A stretch of 64,000 bases of DNA, taken from Rohdeia mirabilis (GTDB lineage Bacteria; Planctomycetota; UBA1135; GCA-002686595). The stretch covers positions 806,001 through 870,000 of the forward strand of contig CP036290.1 in assembly GCA_007750655.1 (NCBI GenBank), in the 5' to 3' direction. This document shows, one piece after another, positions 17,420 to 27,556 of the stretch; position 1 is the stretch's first letter; each line of letters begins with the position of its first letter. Under the pieces are notes generated by a model. It was given only the letters and a program-made list of their open reading frames with translations. It was not told the DNA's origin and made no database searches. Position numbers and translations under genes: made by a program.

Positions 17420-19294
17420 TCAGGGCGCGACGGTGACCGTCGCGACGTCCGTCAAGCGCTGGGTCGCGCCGAAGATGTCGAGCGTCAGGCCGACCGCCTG
17501 GAACTGCAGGCCAGGCGGCAGCGTGTTGATCAGGAGCGGCGTGTTCGCCACGCCGTTCGACTGGACCGGCCCGATCAAGGACGGCAGCAGCGCGAAGCCC
17601 GCGTTCATGAACGAGTCGAACGCCAGACCCGTGTCGCGCTGGTCCGGCAGGAGGAACGACCCTTCGGTCTGCGTCAGCGACACCAGCACGAGGAAGAGGA
17701 TGTCGTCGTCCTCGACCAGGTTCTCGCCGCGGAAGCCGATGAGCGGCGCCGAGGGGGAGAAGCCGAGCGGGTGGATGGTGGGGGGGCGCACCCCGTTCAC
17801 GAACACGCGGTTCTGTCCGCCGGGTCCCGAGTCGAGCAGGTAGGGCGCGACGAGGTTGTCGTAGCCGGGGTCGAACGCGGCGGTCGCGTTGTCCACGTCG
17901 CGCGAGGCCGTGTCGCCCTCGAGGGTGGTGATCGGCAGCCAGGTCGCGCCGTAGTTCTCCGACACGCGCGACTCCAGCGACTGCCGCGTCTCGTCCGACT
18001 GCCACACCACGGCCACCTGCTCGTCGTCGCCGGCGAAGCGGGGGAACGTGGCCCCGCCGCTGCCACTGAGTTGGACCTCGGTCGGCGTTCCTCCGGCCAG
18101 TTCGCGGCGCCACAGGTACAGGTGGTCGAACGCACCCAGCGTCGTGCGGTTGTCGGTCAGCGCGACGAGGATCTTCGAGCCGACCAGGCACAGGTCGATG
18201 TAGTCCACGTCGACCATGTTCGGATCGCCTCCGCCCACGCGCACGTCGCTGGCGAAGCTCGCGCCGCCGTCGAGGGACCAGGTGATGCGCGCCTCTTCGT
18301 TGGTCGGATGCGTGCGCTCCTCGACCCAGGCGATCGCGACCTGTTGACCGGCGACGCGAACCCGCAGCCCGTGCTCGCCCGGAGCGTCGCAGTTGCCGCT
18401 GTCCGTCGGGTCGGTCACGTCGAGTCGAGTCGGCGTCCGGAACGTCGCCCCGCCATCGGTGCTGCGAACGTGGTACGGGCTGTAGCGACCGAGGCCGTTC
18501 GTGCTGTCGTCCTCCCAGACCAGGTGCAGGTTCGCGCCTTCGACGGCCAGGTCGAACTGGTCCACGTCGAGGCCCGCGGTCGTGTCGCCAGCGATGCGCG
18601 TCGGTGTCTGCCAGGTCTGTCCGCCGTCGAGCGAGCGCACGATCCACAGCTCTTCGTCGACGAGCCCCGACGGTGCGACGCGCATGGCGACGTGCAGCAC
18701 GTCACCCGTCGCGCCCGGTCGCGCCGCGACGCGGAAGTCGCGCACCTCGACGCCGCCACCGTACCCGTCGGAGATCTGTCGATCCTGCGGCGAGAACGTC
18801 TGTCCGCCGTCCGTCGACATGTTCATCCACACGTCGTCGTACATCGTCCCCGTGCGCGCATCGAGCCAGAACACGTAGACGTTCGAACCGACCCGCACGA
18901 CCGAGCCCGAGTTCGTGATCTTGACCGCGCCGAAGGTGTCGGTGTCGACGCGCACCGGCGGTTCCCACACGACCGCGCGCCCGTTCGAGCGCGAGGTCCA
19001 GACCTCGCCACCGTTGGTGACGTCGAAGCTCGACCAGGCGACGCAGGCGCTGTCGGTCGACAGGGAGATCGACGGAGCGCCCGCCGCGCCGCTCTGTCCG
19101 GGGGCGACGTCCACCCGGACGCGGGGCTCGAGGTTCTGGGCCAGCGCGCTCCCTGCCAGGAGCGCTCCGAAGGCGACGCCTGCCACGACCCGTCGCGCCG
19201 CGGCTCCGGCCGCCCGGGGGGCAGCGGGACCAGCGACTGGGTGGAGGGCGGGAAGGGTCGAGATGGGGGGCATGGCCGTGAACGGTCCCTTCAT
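17420..19294 (-). CDS. Secreted Asp-box (BNR/sialidase-like) repeat protein
   Basis: 624 residues. After about 40 residues of basic/Ala-rich leader, VVAGVAFGALLAGSALAQ forms a signal peptide. The body is a beta-propeller with Asp-box motifs (STDGGQTF, SLDGGQTW, STDGGATF, SLDGGASF), as in sialidases and many non-enzymatic surface proteins. The residues needed for sialidase catalysis were not identified, so I do not call it a sialidase. The C-terminal ~110 residues resemble the beta module at the end of the metzincin protein at 6539. The start could also be the ATG at 19273. The gene converges on the lipoprotein gene to its left. Confidence 0.75.
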   Translation of the reverse strand: MKGPFTAMPPISTLPALHPVAGPAAPRAAGAAARRVVAGVAFGALLAGSALAQNLEPRVRVDVAPGQSGAAGAPSISLSTDSACVAWSSFDVTNGGEVWTSRSNGRAVVWEPPVRVDTDTFGAVKITNSGSVVRVGSNVYVFWLDARTGTMYDDVWMNMSTDGGQTFSPQDRQISDGYGGGVEVRDFRVAARPGATGDVLHVAMRVAPSGLVDEELWIVRSLDGGQTWQTPTRIAGDTTAGLDVDQFDLAVEGANLHLVWEDDSTNGLGRYSPYHVRSTDGGATFRTPTRLDVTDPTDSGNCDAPGEHGLRVRVAGQQVAIAWVEERTHPTNEEARITWSLDGGASFASDVRVGGGDPNMVDVDYIDLCLVGSKILVALTDNRTTLGAFDHLYLWRRELAGGTPTEVQLSGSGGATFPRFAGDDEQVAVVWQSDETRQSLESRVSENYGATWLPITTLEGDTASRDVDNATAAFDPGYDNLVAPYLLDSGPGGQNRVFVNGVRPPTIHPLGFSPSAPLIGFRGENLVEDDDILFLVLVSLTQTEGSFLLPDQRDTGLAFDSFMNAGFALLPSLIGPVQSNGVANTPLLINTLPPGLQFQAVGLTLDIFGATQRLTDVATVTVAP

Positions 19295-19475
19295 CCAACC
19301 ACGGTCGGCGCGAAGTGGGTAGTCGGAGCGCCCCGTGCTCGGGGGCGATGCCGGTCGGCGCGTCCCTGTGGGGCCTCGCCGCGGGCGGATTCGACGCGCG
19401 CGTGCCCGCGGACTCGCAGCTCCCACGCTGGACCGCATTTCCCGAGCTGCGACTGGGGTCGCTGCTCGGGGGGAC

Positions 19476-19481
19476 TACCTT
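19476..19481 (+). promoter_or_regulatory. -10-like box before hemF
   Basis: TACCTT 9 nt before the hemF ATG, implying a leader of only about 2-4 nt. Confidence 0.4.
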
Positions 19482-19490
19482 GTTCGCGCC

Positions 19491-20483
19491 ATGCAGCCCG
19501 ATCAGGAACCGACGTCCGCTCCGAGTGGCGCGAGCCCCGGCGGCCACGTCGACACCCCGTCCGTGATCGCCCAGCTCGAGGGGCTCCAGGACCGCATCTG
19601 CGCGGCCATCGAGCGCCTCGACGGCGACGCTCGCTTCCGCCGCGACGAGATCGCGCGCGAGAACGGCGGCCTCTCGCGCCCGCGCGTGCTGGAGGGCGGC
19701 GAGCACGTCGAGAAGGCGGCCGTCAACTTCTCCCACACGGTCGGCAAGGCCCTGCCCGCGGCCGCCACGGATCGCAGGCCCGAACTGGCCGGGCGCTCGT
19801 TCGAGGCCGTGTCGGTCTCCCTGATCGTCCACCCGCGCAATCCGTACGCGCCCACCTCCCACGCGAACACGCGCATCTTCGTGGCCCGGGCCCCCGAGTC
19901 GGACGCGGGCGCCCAGGACGTCTGGTGGTTCGGCGGCGGCTTCGACCTGACGCCGATCTACGGCTTCGACGAGGACTGCGTGCACTGGCACCGCACCGCG
20001 AAGGCCGCCTGCGACCGCTTCGACCCGGGCCTCTACCCGCGCTTCAAGCGCGAGTGCGACGCGTACTTCCAGCTGCCGCACCGGGGCGAACCCCGTGGCA
20101 TCGGCGGGATCTTCTACGACGACTTCGCCGAGCTCGGCTTCGAGCGCTCGTTCGCCTTCCACAGCGCCGTCGGCGACGCGTACGTCGAGGCGATCGTCCC
20201 CATCCTCGAGCGCCGCCTCCACACTCCCTACGGCGACCGCGAACGCAGCTTCCAACTGCTCCGTCGCGGGCGCTACGTGGAGTTCAACCTGGTCCACGAC
20301 CGCGGCACGAAGTTCGGACTCCAGGCCGGCACGCGCACCGAGTCCGTCCTGGCCTCGATGCCGCCGCTGGCGCGCTGGGAGTACGACCACCGACCCGAAC
20401 CCGGCAGCCCCGAGGCGCGTCTCACCGAGTACTTCCTCGTTCCGCGCGACTGGGCCGCCCAGCAACCCGATCCGGCGGGATAG
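19491..20483 (+). CDS. hemF: Oxygen-dependent coproporphyrinogen-III oxidase
   Basis: 330 residues. HemF oxidatively decarboxylates coproporphyrinogen III to protoporphyrinogen IX in haem synthesis, using O2, in the cytoplasm. Family signatures are present: [63 protein letters not shown] and [11 protein letters not shown]. Length is close to the usual ~300, with about 30 extra N-terminal residues. Its presence implies aerobic haem synthesis. It is transcribed divergently from the Asp-box protein gene. The chosen ATG follows a -10-like box. Confidence 0.95.
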   Translation: MQPDQEPTSAPSGASPGGHVDTPSVIAQLEGLQDRICAAIERLDGDARFRRDEIARENGGLSRPRVLEGGEHVEKAAVNFSHTVGKALPAAATDRRPELAGRSFEAVSVSLIVHPRNPYAPTSHANTRIFVARAPESDAGAQDVWWFGGGFDLTPIYGFDEDCVHWHRTAKAACDRFDPGLYPRFKRECDAYFQLPHRGEPRGIGGIFYDDFAELGFERSFAFHSAVGDAYVEAIVPILERRLHTPYGDRERSFQLLRRGRYVEFNLVHDRGTKFGLQAGTRTESVLASMPPLARWEYDHRPEPGSPEARLTEYFLVPRDWAAQQPDPAG

Positions 20484-20574
20484 GCTCCATCCAAGGGCCT
20501 TCTCTCCCGCCCCACACGACCGGCGCCCCCTTGGAGCGCTACGCCTCCCGCGCGTCCGCGGGATCCACGACGAC

Positions 20575-22062
20575 ATGAACCGACCCATTCGCCAGACCTT
20601 GCCCGCCGCGCTCCTCTGCACGGCGGTCCTCGGCTCCACCGCCCTCATGACGAGCTGCTCGAACGGGGCAGCCACATCGCGCCCCGTCGAGCCCGTCGCG
20701 GGTCTCATCGCGTCGCGCTCGGGGTCCGCCGCGGCCCCCTGCTACTTCGTGATCCTGCGCCCCGGCGCGGAAGGGGAGAGCTGGACCCAGGAGCGCATCG
20801 ACGGGCCCACGGGTCCGGCGCAGCTGTGGCTGGGCGAGCTGGAGGACGGGACCACGGTCTGGCGCTCGATCGACCCCGCAGTCGCGCCGATCGACACACC
20901 GCTGAAGCTCGTGGCCGAGCGCGACGGATGGAGCGTCGAGCCCTGGGAGGGCATCACGCTCGAGGACGTGACCTGGCAGACGAAGAAGGACTTCAAGACG
21001 GGCGAGGACGGTCCGAACCTCAAGGACTACGAGCTGCGTTCCGGCAACGCGATGCACAAGGCCATGTGGTTCGAGCCGGCGTTCGGCGAGCCGGGGATCC
21101 TGACGATCTCGGGCAACGCGCCGATGCTGAAGATCTGGCGCAAGGACGGCACGAGCTGGAAGAGCGAAGTGCTGTGGACCGAGGTCGTCGGCGACGACGA
21201 ACAACGCCTGCGCGACATCGAGGTCGGTGACGTGGACGGCGACGGGCAGGACGAGCTCGTGATCGTGACCCACAACCGCGGTGGCGTGTACGTGCTGGAG
21301 CAGACCGAGGGCGGCATGGTCGCGACGCGCGTGGCGTCCACCGATGAGCCCATCTTCGTGCACGAGGTCGAGATCGGCCAGGCCGACGACGATCCGGCGC
21401 TCGAGTTCTTCACCACGCCCTCCGAGCCGAACATGTTCAATGGCGAGGACCAGGCCGGCCGCATCGACCGCTTCGACTACGTCGACGGCCAGTACGTGCA
21501 GAGCGTCGTCGAGGACGATCCCGCGTCGCACGCCAAGGAGATCCTGGCGGTGGACATGGACGGCGACGGTCGCGTCGAGATCTACGCCGCGCTCGAGGCC
21601 AAGGAGCTGCGCCGCGACTTCACGTCGGACTACCCCGGCTACCTGAACTCCTACACGTTCGACGCCTCCGGCAAGGTGACGCGCGCCCAGGTCATGGACC
21701 TGAAGGGTGCCATGTGCCGCTTCCTCGACGTGGGCGACATCGACGGCGACGGCAAGCAGCAGATCGTGGCCGCCACGTCGCGCGACGGCATCTACAGCTT
21801 CGACCGCGACGGCGCGGGCGAGTGGACGCGTCGCAAGGTGGCCGGCGGATTCCGCTCGAGCGGCTTCGAGCACGCCATGGTGCTCGCCGACATCGACGGC
21901 GACGGCATCGAAGAGGTCATCGCCGGTAGCGACACCGAACTGCAGGTGCAGGCCTTCGCCTGGGAGGCCGAACGCAGCCGCTGGATCCCGCGCAAGCTGT
22001 GCGACGTCACCGACGGTCTGTACCTGACCTGGAACATCATGCCGCTGCCCGCCGGGCACTGA
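20575..22062 (+). CDS. Lipoprotein with calcium-binding FG-GAP/VCBS propeller repeats
   Basis: 495 residues. The signal peptide ends in a lipobox (ALMTSC). Four or more repeats carry DxDGDGxxE calcium loops: VGDVDGDGQDELVIV, AVDMDGDGRVEIYAA, VGDIDGDGKQQIVAA and LADIDGDGIEEVIAG. This is the integrin-alpha-like FG-GAP/VCBS propeller found in envelope proteins of planctomycetes; a ligand-binding or scaffold role is likely. It lies 91 bp after hemF with its own signal peptide, so the two are not obviously linked. A perfect hairpin 28 bp past its stop may end the transcript. Confidence 0.8.
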   Translation: MNRPIRQTLPAALLCTAVLGSTALMTSCSNGAATSRPVEPVAGLIASRSGSAAAPCYFVILRPGAEGESWTQERIDGPTGPAQLWLGELEDGTTVWRSIDPAVAPIDTPLKLVAERDGWSVEPWEGITLEDVTWQTKKDFKTGEDGPNLKDYELRSGNAMHKAMWFEPAFGEPGILTISGNAPMLKIWRKDGTSWKSEVLWTEVVGDDEQRLRDIEVGDVDGDGQDELVIVTHNRGGVYVLEQTEGGMVATRVASTDEPIFVHEVEIGQADDDPALEFFTTPSEPNMFNGEDQAGRIDRFDYVDGQYVQSVVEDDPASHAKEILAVDMDGDGRVEIYAALEAKELRRDFTSDYPGYLNSYTFDASGKVTRAQVMDLKGAMCRFLDVGDIDGDGKQQIVAATSRDGIYSFDRDGAGEWTRRKVAGGFRSSGFEHAMVLADIDGDGIEEVIAGSDTELQVQAFAWEAERSRWIPRKLCDVTDGLYLTWNIMPLPAGH

Positions 22063-22089
22063 TCGGGCCTCTTCGGAAGCGACCGCGCG

Positions 22090-22123
22090 ACGGGCCCCGG
22101 TGGAGCGATCCACCGGGGCCCGT
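22090..22123 (+). terminator. Terminator-like hairpin with GCGA tetraloop
   Basis: Perfect 15-bp arms (acgggccccggtgga / tccaccggggcccgt) around a GNRA-type gcga loop, 27 bp after the stop of the propeller lipoprotein. Only a short pyrimidine tract follows. Confidence 0.65.
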
Positions 22124-22306
22124 CCCGTTCCGCCCCCCAGTTCCAGTCGCAAGGTGCAGCGCGTCGCGCCACGACGCCGGTTGCACGGGACTGCGGTGAG
22201 AGATTCGACAGCGCGTCGGGGCGTGCGCCCAAGGGCGGTAGAATGCGCCGCGCACCGCATCGAGGCCCGTGTCCGCGCCCCGCTCGAACGTGCGCCCACC
22301 CCCTCG

Positions 22307-23692
22307 ATGACCGATCGCTCTCCGCACCGCTACCGCGCCATCGGCGCCAGTCGACTCGACGAGATCGAGCCGCTGCGCCAGCTCGATCCCGCACTCCGTT
22401 TCGACATGCGCGTGGTGGCGAACGTCCTGCCCTTCCGCGTGAACCGGCACGTGGTGGACGAGCTGATCCGTTGGGAGGATGCGCCCGACGACCCGGTCTT
22501 CCAGCTCGTGTTCCCGCAGCGCGGCATGCTGTCCGACGCACACTTCGAGCGCATGGCGGAGGCGCTGTGGCGGGTCGACGAGTCGGACGGCGGAACTCCG
22601 AGCGCGGCGTCGAAGGCCGAGATTCGACGGGTGGCCGACGGGATCCGCGCCGAGCTCAATCCGCACCCGGCCGGCCAGCTCGATCAGAACCGTCCGACCT
22701 TCGAGGGGCGCCGCGTGGACGGTCTCCAGCACAAGTACCGCGAGACGGTGCTGTTCTTCCCGGCCGCCGGCCAGACCTGTCACGCCTACTGCACGTTCTG
22801 CTTCCGGTGGGCGCAGTTCGTCGGCGACTCGGAGCTGCGCATGGCGGAGAGCGACGGGACGCGGCTGGTGCGCTACCTGGCCGAGCATCCCGAGGTCTCG
22901 GACGTGCTGGTCACGGGCGGCGATCCGGCGATCGTGCGCACCGAGGTCCTCGCGCGCTCTCTCGAGCCGCTGCTCGCGCCCGAACTCGCGCACGTCCAGA
23001 CCGTGCGCATCGGAACGAAAGCGCTGACGTTCTGGCCGGCGCGCTTCGTCAGCGATCCCGACGCGGACGCACTGCTGCGCTTGATCGAGCGCCTGGTCGC
23101 CGGCGGCAAGCACGTGGCGATCATGGCGCACGTGGGGCACTGGCAGGAGCTCGACCATCCGCTCGCGCGCGAGGCCGTGCGCCGTCTGCGCGACGCCGGC
23201 GCCGTGATCCGCAGCCAGGCGCCACTGCTGCGTCACGTCAACGACGACGCCGCCACGTGGGCGCGCACCTGGACCGAACAGGTGCGGATGGGCATCGTTC
23301 CCTACTACCTGTTCGTCGAGCGCGACACGGGCGCGCGCGCGTACTTCGAGCTGCCGCTCGCGCGCGCCCACGCGATCTACAACGAGGCGATTCGCCGCTG
23401 TTCGGGACTCGCGCGGACCGCCCGCGGACCGTCGATGTCGTGCGTGCCCGGCAAGGTCGCGATCGACGGCGTCGTCGAAGTCGCCGGCGAGAAGGTCTTC
23501 GCCCTGCGCTTCCTCCAGGCGCGCGATCCCGAGTGGGTCGGCCGCCCGTTCTTCGCCTCGTTCGACGCGCACGCCACGTGGTTCGACCAGCTGCGACCGG
23601 CGTTCGGCGAGCGCGATTTCTTCTTCGAGCCGGCGCTGCGGGCCCAGGGCGTCGCGACGCCGCGCGTCCTGCGTGAGCGCGTGCGGCGTTGA
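22307..23692 (+). CDS. KamA-family radical SAM protein (lysine 2,3-aminomutase-like)
   Basis: 461 residues. The radical-SAM cluster motif CHAYCTFC uses Cys158, Cys162 and Cys165 (CxxxCxxC). VLVTGGDPAIV and MAHVGHWQEL, plus the layout before the motif (QHKYRETVLFFPAAGQTCHAYC), match KamA-family aminomutase-like proteins. Classical lysine 2,3-aminomutase also needs pyridoxal phosphate bound by a C-terminal lysine; the segment SCVPGKVAIDGVVEV occupies that region, so PLP binding is plausible. Substrate is not predictable; EpmB-like or unknown amino-group migration are options. A -10-like tagaat is about 65 bp upstream of the chosen ATG, and the frame is open further upstream without support. Confidence 0.85.
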   Translation: MTDRSPHRYRAIGASRLDEIEPLRQLDPALRFDMRVVANVLPFRVNRHVVDELIRWEDAPDDPVFQLVFPQRGMLSDAHFERMAEALWRVDESDGGTPSAASKAEIRRVADGIRAELNPHPAGQLDQNRPTFEGRRVDGLQHKYRETVLFFPAAGQTCHAYCTFCFRWAQFVGDSELRMAESDGTRLVRYLAEHPEVSDVLVTGGDPAIVRTEVLARSLEPLLAPELAHVQTVRIGTKALTFWPARFVSDPDADALLRLIERLVAGGKHVAIMAHVGHWQELDHPLAREAVRRLRDAGAVIRSQAPLLRHVNDDAATWARTWTEQVRMGIVPYYLFVERDTGARAYFELPLARAHAIYNEAIRRCSGLARTARGPSMSCVPGKVAIDGVVEVAGEKVFALRFLQARDPEWVGRPFFASFDAHATWFDQLRPAFGERDFFFEPALRAQGVATPRVLRERVRR

Positions 23693-23823
23693 GCGACGGG
23701 GATCACGCCCGTTCGGCCCGAACGTTCCGCCGCTGACGCACGTTCGCCGCGCGCGAGGCGGCGCGAGTCGATCACTGCTCCGCTCGGCGAGCGCGGACGC
23801 TCGGCGCTCCCCTCGCGCACTGG

Positions 23824-23829
23824 TACCGT
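23824..23829 (+). promoter_or_regulatory. -10-like box before the DUF1592-type gene
   Basis: TACCGT 10 nt before the ATG, implying a leader of about 3-4 nt. Confidence 0.4.
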
Positions 23830-23839
23830 CTGCGCTGCC

Positions 23840-25714
23840 ATGATCGTCCTCCACGCTCCGTCCGCGCTGCGAGCGCTCGCCACCGGGCTCTGTCTGGTCG
23901 CGAGCCTCGGCCTCGGCCTCGGTCTCGCCGGTCCGACGACCGCGGCGCACGCGGGCGACGACGCGGGCACTGGTCCGGACTCCGAGTTCCGCGTTCTCGT
24001 CGACGGCGCCTGCACGACCTGTCACGGTGGGCCCGTGCCCGAGTCGGGGCTCGATCTGGAAGGGGACTTCGCGGCGCTGGCGGCGGACGGCGAGCGCTGG
24101 CGCGATCTGCTCGAGCGCGTGTCGGCGGGCGAGATGCCGCCGCCGAGCGCGCTCGCCGAGGACGGTCCCGATGCGCCGCGACTGTCGGCCGAGCAGCGCA
24201 CGCGCTTCCTCGAGCTGGGTGGCGAGTTGCTCGCACCCGCCGCGCCGCCGCGCGCGAGCACGCTGCGCCGACTGACGCGCTTCCAGTTCGAGCACAGCGT
24301 CGAGGCCCTTCTCGGCGTGCGCTACGACGCGTCGCGCACGTTCCCACGCGACGCGGCCGCCGACGGGTTCGACACGGTCGGCGACGTGATGTTCCTGACC
24401 GACCTGTTGGTCGAGAAGTACTTCGACGCGGCGGTCGAGATCGCGAACGCGGTGCAGAGGGACGACGCGGCGCGGGCGCGGCTCGCCGGTGAACCGCGCG
24501 CGGTGGTCGAACGTCTGCTTCTGTTCGCGTTCAGGCGCCCACCGACCGAGGACGAGGTCGAGGGCCGACTCGCGCTCGTCGCGGAGGGCGACGAGCCGCT
24601 GCGCGCCGTGCTGCTGTCGATCCTGGTCTCGCCGCACTTCCTCTTCCGCGTCGAGTCGGACCACGCGGGCGAGCGGCCGCTCCCGCTCGAACCGCACGAG
24701 TTGGCGGCGCGCCTCGCGTTCCTGGTCTGGGGCCGCGGGCCCGACGCCGAGTTGTTCGAGCTGGCGTCGACCGGGGCGCTGGTCGAGGACCACGTGTTGC
24801 GCGGGCAGCTCGCGCGGTTGCTCGACGACCCGCGCAGTCGCGTGCTGGCCGACGATTTCGGCGCGCAGTGGCTCGGCTATCGACGGATTCTCGAGGCCGC
24901 CGTCGACTTCCGCACCTACGAGGGTTTCTCGGACGGGCTGAAGCGTTCGATGTACGAGGAAAGCGCGCGCTTCTTCGACACGCTCGTGCGCGCGGACCTG
25001 TCGCTCGTCGACCTGGTGGCGGCCGACTGGACGTTCGTCGATCGCACGCTCGCGAAGCACTACGGGATCGAGATGGAGCCCAAGGGCTTCGAGCGCGTCG
25101 AGGTCGCCGAGTTCGGCCGCGGCGGCGTCCTCGGCCAGGGCAGCGTCCTGACGATCACGTCGCACCCGGACCGCACCAGCCCCGTGCTGCGCGGCGCGTG
25201 GGTGCTCGACGCGCTGCTCGGGACGCCGCCTCCGCCGCCGCCGCCGGATGCCGGAGCGCTCCCGCCCGAGCGCGGCGGGGACGCGGGCAAGGAAACGGGC
25301 CCGACCGTGCGGGCGCGGCTCGAGCTGCACCGGGCCGAGGCGCGCTGTGCGAGTTGCCACGCGCGCATCGATCCGCTCGGGTTCGCGCTCGAGGAGTTCG
25401 ATGGCGTCGGAGTGCGGCGCGCGACCGAGAAGGGGGCGCCGGTCGACACGCTCGGTGTGCTGCCGGATGGGACCGAGGTCGACGGCGCACGGGCGTTGGG
25501 CCGCTACCTGGCCGAGCGGCCCGAGGCGTTGGCGCGCGCGTTCGTCGAGCGGCTGTTCGTGTACGGGATCGGCCGGGCGCCCGAGGCCTGGGACGAGCCG
25601 GCGATCGAGGGCGTGCTGGCGGCGGGGGAGGAGCGCGGGTGGCGCACGCGCGCGCTGATCGAGGCGTTCGTCTTGTCGGCGCCGTTTCGCGAGCGGGGTG
25701 TGACGGCGCGGTGA
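23840..25714 (+). CDS. DUF1587/DUF1592/DUF1588/DUF1585-type secreted cytochrome-like protein
   Basis: 624 residues with a signal peptide ending around AHA. Two haem-c motifs are visible: CTTCH near residue 58 and CASCH near residue 503. Between them lie the blocks of planctomycete DUF1592/DUF1588/DUF1585 proteins (RLTRFQFEHSVEALLG, FFDTLVRADLSLVDLVAADWTFVDRTLAKHYGI, RRGGVLGQG-like GRGGVLGQGSVLT, SHPDRTSPVLRGAWVLDALLGTPPPPPP, ARIDPLGFALEEFD). Such genes occur almost always next to a DUF1552 gene, as here. The system is widespread in Planctomycetota and related bacteria, but its substrate is unknown; an extracytoplasmic redox function is inferred from the haem motifs. Confidence 0.9.
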   Translation: MIVLHAPSALRALATGLCLVASLGLGLGLAGPTTAAHAGDDAGTGPDSEFRVLVDGACTTCHGGPVPESGLDLEGDFAALAADGERWRDLLERVSAGEMPPPSALAEDGPDAPRLSAEQRTRFLELGGELLAPAAPPRASTLRRLTRFQFEHSVEALLGVRYDASRTFPRDAAADGFDTVGDVMFLTDLLVEKYFDAAVEIANAVQRDDAARARLAGEPRAVVERLLLFAFRRPPTEDEVEGRLALVAEGDEPLRAVLLSILVSPHFLFRVESDHAGERPLPLEPHELAARLAFLVWGRGPDAELFELASTGALVEDHVLRGQLARLLDDPRSRVLADDFGAQWLGYRRILEAAVDFRTYEGFSDGLKRSMYEESARFFDTLVRADLSLVDLVAADWTFVDRTLAKHYGIEMEPKGFERVEVAEFGRGGVLGQGSVLTITSHPDRTSPVLRGAWVLDALLGTPPPPPPPDAGALPPERGGDAGKETGPTVRARLELHRAEARCASCHARIDPLGFALEEFDGVGVRRATEKGAPVDTLGVLPDGTEVDGARALGRYLAERPEALARAFVERLFVYGIGRAPEAWDEPAIEGVLAAGEERGWRTRALIEAFVLSAPFRERGVTAR

Positions 25715-26126
25715 CGGGCGGGCGTCGGTGAAGGCCGGGGCGCGTGACGGCGACGCGACGACGCCGGGCTGAGCGCTGAGTGCTGCGTCGTTCGAGCGCG
25801 ACTCGCGATGGTCGCCCCAGCGATGGTTGCGGCGGTGCGTGCCGCGGACACCGTGGCGCCGTGATTGCAGGAGTGGCGGTGCACGCCACAGCTCACGGAG
25901 GAAGAGCATCGGTCGCCCAGGACCCGCAGGCTCGAACGTCCGCAGTCGCGGACCATGGATCGGCGAGGGAGGGCCCGCGCGTCTCGGCAGCTGGAACATC
26001 GTTCGCCGCCGGTCCGCGGGCTCGCGAGACGGGCGGGGTGACCGACGCGCCCATCCGTGCCGCGCCTCGCTCCGCCGCGCGCGCCGCGATTGGCGCGCGA
26101 CGAGCCGCCGTGGCACCCTTGGATCC
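25715..26126. other. Gene-free stretch between the DUF1592-type and DUF1552 genes
   Basis: 412 bp with no recognisable gene, only minor short stems (e.g. gtggcg/cgccac near 25872). A weak -10-like caccct lies 7 nt before the downstream ATG. Confidence 0.5.
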
Positions 26127-27449
26127 ATGTGGAGCACGACCTCACGCCGGGCCTTCCTGCGCGGAGCGGGCGCGGCGATCGCGCTGCCGTTCCTGCCGTC
26201 GTTCGCGCGCGCGTCGGTCCTCGGGGCTCCCGCGCGCCCGCCGGTCCGCCTCGGCTTCTTCTTCATGCCGAACGGCGTTCTGCCGAGCGCGTGGACGCCC
26301 AAGGGGGTCGGCGCCGAGTACGAGCTGTCGCCCACGCTCGAGCCGCTGGCCGCGTTGAAGGCGCGCACGCTCGTGCTGTCCGGCCTGCGCAACGCGAAGG
26401 CGCGCACCGGCGAGGGGCACTACGTGAAGACGGCGTCGCTCCTGTCCGGCGCGCCCGTGCGCAAGACGGCTGGGCGCGACCTCGAGGTGGGGGAGAGCGT
26501 CGATCAGCTGGCGGCGCGCTTGCGCGGTCATCTGACGCCGCTGCCGTCGCTCGAGCTGAGCCTCGAGCCCGTGCGCAACGTGGTGGACATGGGCTTCTCG
26601 ACGGTCTACGGCGCGCACATCTCGTGGAGTTCGCCGACGCGTCCGGTGCCGCGCGAGATCGATCCGCGGCTGGTGTTCGAGCGGATGTTCGACGCGTCAC
26701 GGCTCGGTCGCGATCCGGCCCATGCGAGCGTGCTCGATCTGGTGCGCTCGGACGCGCGCGCGCTGCGAAGTCGGTTGTCGAGCGCCGACGGCGAGAAGGT
26801 CGAGGAGTTCCTCGAGGGGCTGCGCGCGCTCGAGCTGCGGGTGCAGCGGTTCACGGAGGCGAGCGACGAGCGGCGCCGAGCGGTCGACGCCGGCGCGCGG
26901 CCTGCGGACGACCTGCCCGACGACTATCCGACGCGGGCGCGCCTGATGCTCGAGCTGATCGCCCAGGCCTTCGCCACCGACACGACGCGCATCGCGAGCC
27001 TGATGTGGGGCAACGCGGTGTCGAGTCGCAGCTTCCGCTTCCTCGACGGCGTGGACAGCGGCTTCCACCCGGTCAGCCACCACGAGAACGATCCCGACAA
27101 GCAGCGGCAGTACGCGCTCATCAACCGTTGGCACGTGGCCGAGTTGGCGTGGCTGGCCGAGCGCCTCGCGTCGATGCCCGAGGGCGAGGAGGGCGGCAGC
27201 GTGCTCGACAGCTGCGCCCTGTTCTTCGGTTCGGGCCTGCGCGACGGCAACAAGCACGACCCCAACGACCTGCCGATCGCGGTGGTGGGGGATGCGGGTG
27301 GGCGGCTGGCGACCGGTCAGCACCTCGCGTCCAAGAAGCACACGCCGTTGTGCCACGTCTACGTGGACCTGTTGCGCGCGTTCGGTGCGCCGGTGGATCG
27401 GTTCGGGGATGCTGTGGGCGGACTCGAAGGGGCCAGCGTCGGCGTGTAG
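26127..27449 (+). CDS. DUF1552 protein with Tat signal
   Basis: 440 residues. The N-terminus (TSRRAFLRGAGAAIALPFLPSF) is a twin-arginine signal, so the protein is exported folded, possibly with a cofactor. The body carries DUF1552 blocks (RLGFFFMPNGVLPSAWTP, LVLSGLRNAKA, TASLLSGAPV, SLELSLEP, SSPTRPVPREIDPRLVFERMF, DYPTRARLMLELIAQAFATDTTRIASLMWGN, SCALFFGSGLRDGNKHDPNDLPIAVVG). DUF1552 belongs to the alkaline-phosphatase-like or sulfatase-like fold group together with DUF1501 proteins. It pairs with the DUF1592-type cytochrome gene upstream, and the two probably act together outside the cytoplasm on an unknown substrate. Confidence 0.9.
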   Translation: MWSTTSRRAFLRGAGAAIALPFLPSFARASVLGAPARPPVRLGFFFMPNGVLPSAWTPKGVGAEYELSPTLEPLAALKARTLVLSGLRNAKARTGEGHYVKTASLLSGAPVRKTAGRDLEVGESVDQLAARLRGHLTPLPSLELSLEPVRNVVDMGFSTVYGAHISWSSPTRPVPREIDPRLVFERMFDASRLGRDPAHASVLDLVRSDARALRSRLSSADGEKVEEFLEGLRALELRVQRFTEASDERRRAVDAGARPADDLPDDYPTRARLMLELIAQAFATDTTRIASLMWGNAVSSRSFRFLDGVDSGFHPVSHHENDPDKQRQYALINRWHVAELAWLAERLASMPEGEEGGSVLDSCALFFGSGLRDGNKHDPNDLPIAVVGDAGGRLATGQHLASKKHTPLCHVYVDLLRAFGAPVDRFGDAVGGLEGASVGV

Positions 27450-27452
27450 CGC

Positions 27453-27556
27453 GGTAGGGAGCCTGACACGCGAGCGCCTCCCCGCCGCGACGGTGCGCTG
27501 CGTTTCGCAGCGTCGTCGGCCGGCGGGGAGGCGCTCGCGTGTCTGGCTCCGTACCG
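27453..27556. repeat. Large intergenic palindrome A
   Basis: Arms of 36 bp (starting cggtagggagcctgacacgc, ending gccgcc-type core) match their inverted copy at 34 of 36 positions; a nested 7-bp stem with a TTT loop (cgctgcg ttt cgcagcg) sits in the centre. It starts 4 bp after the DUF1552 stop and may serve as a terminator. Confidence 0.85.
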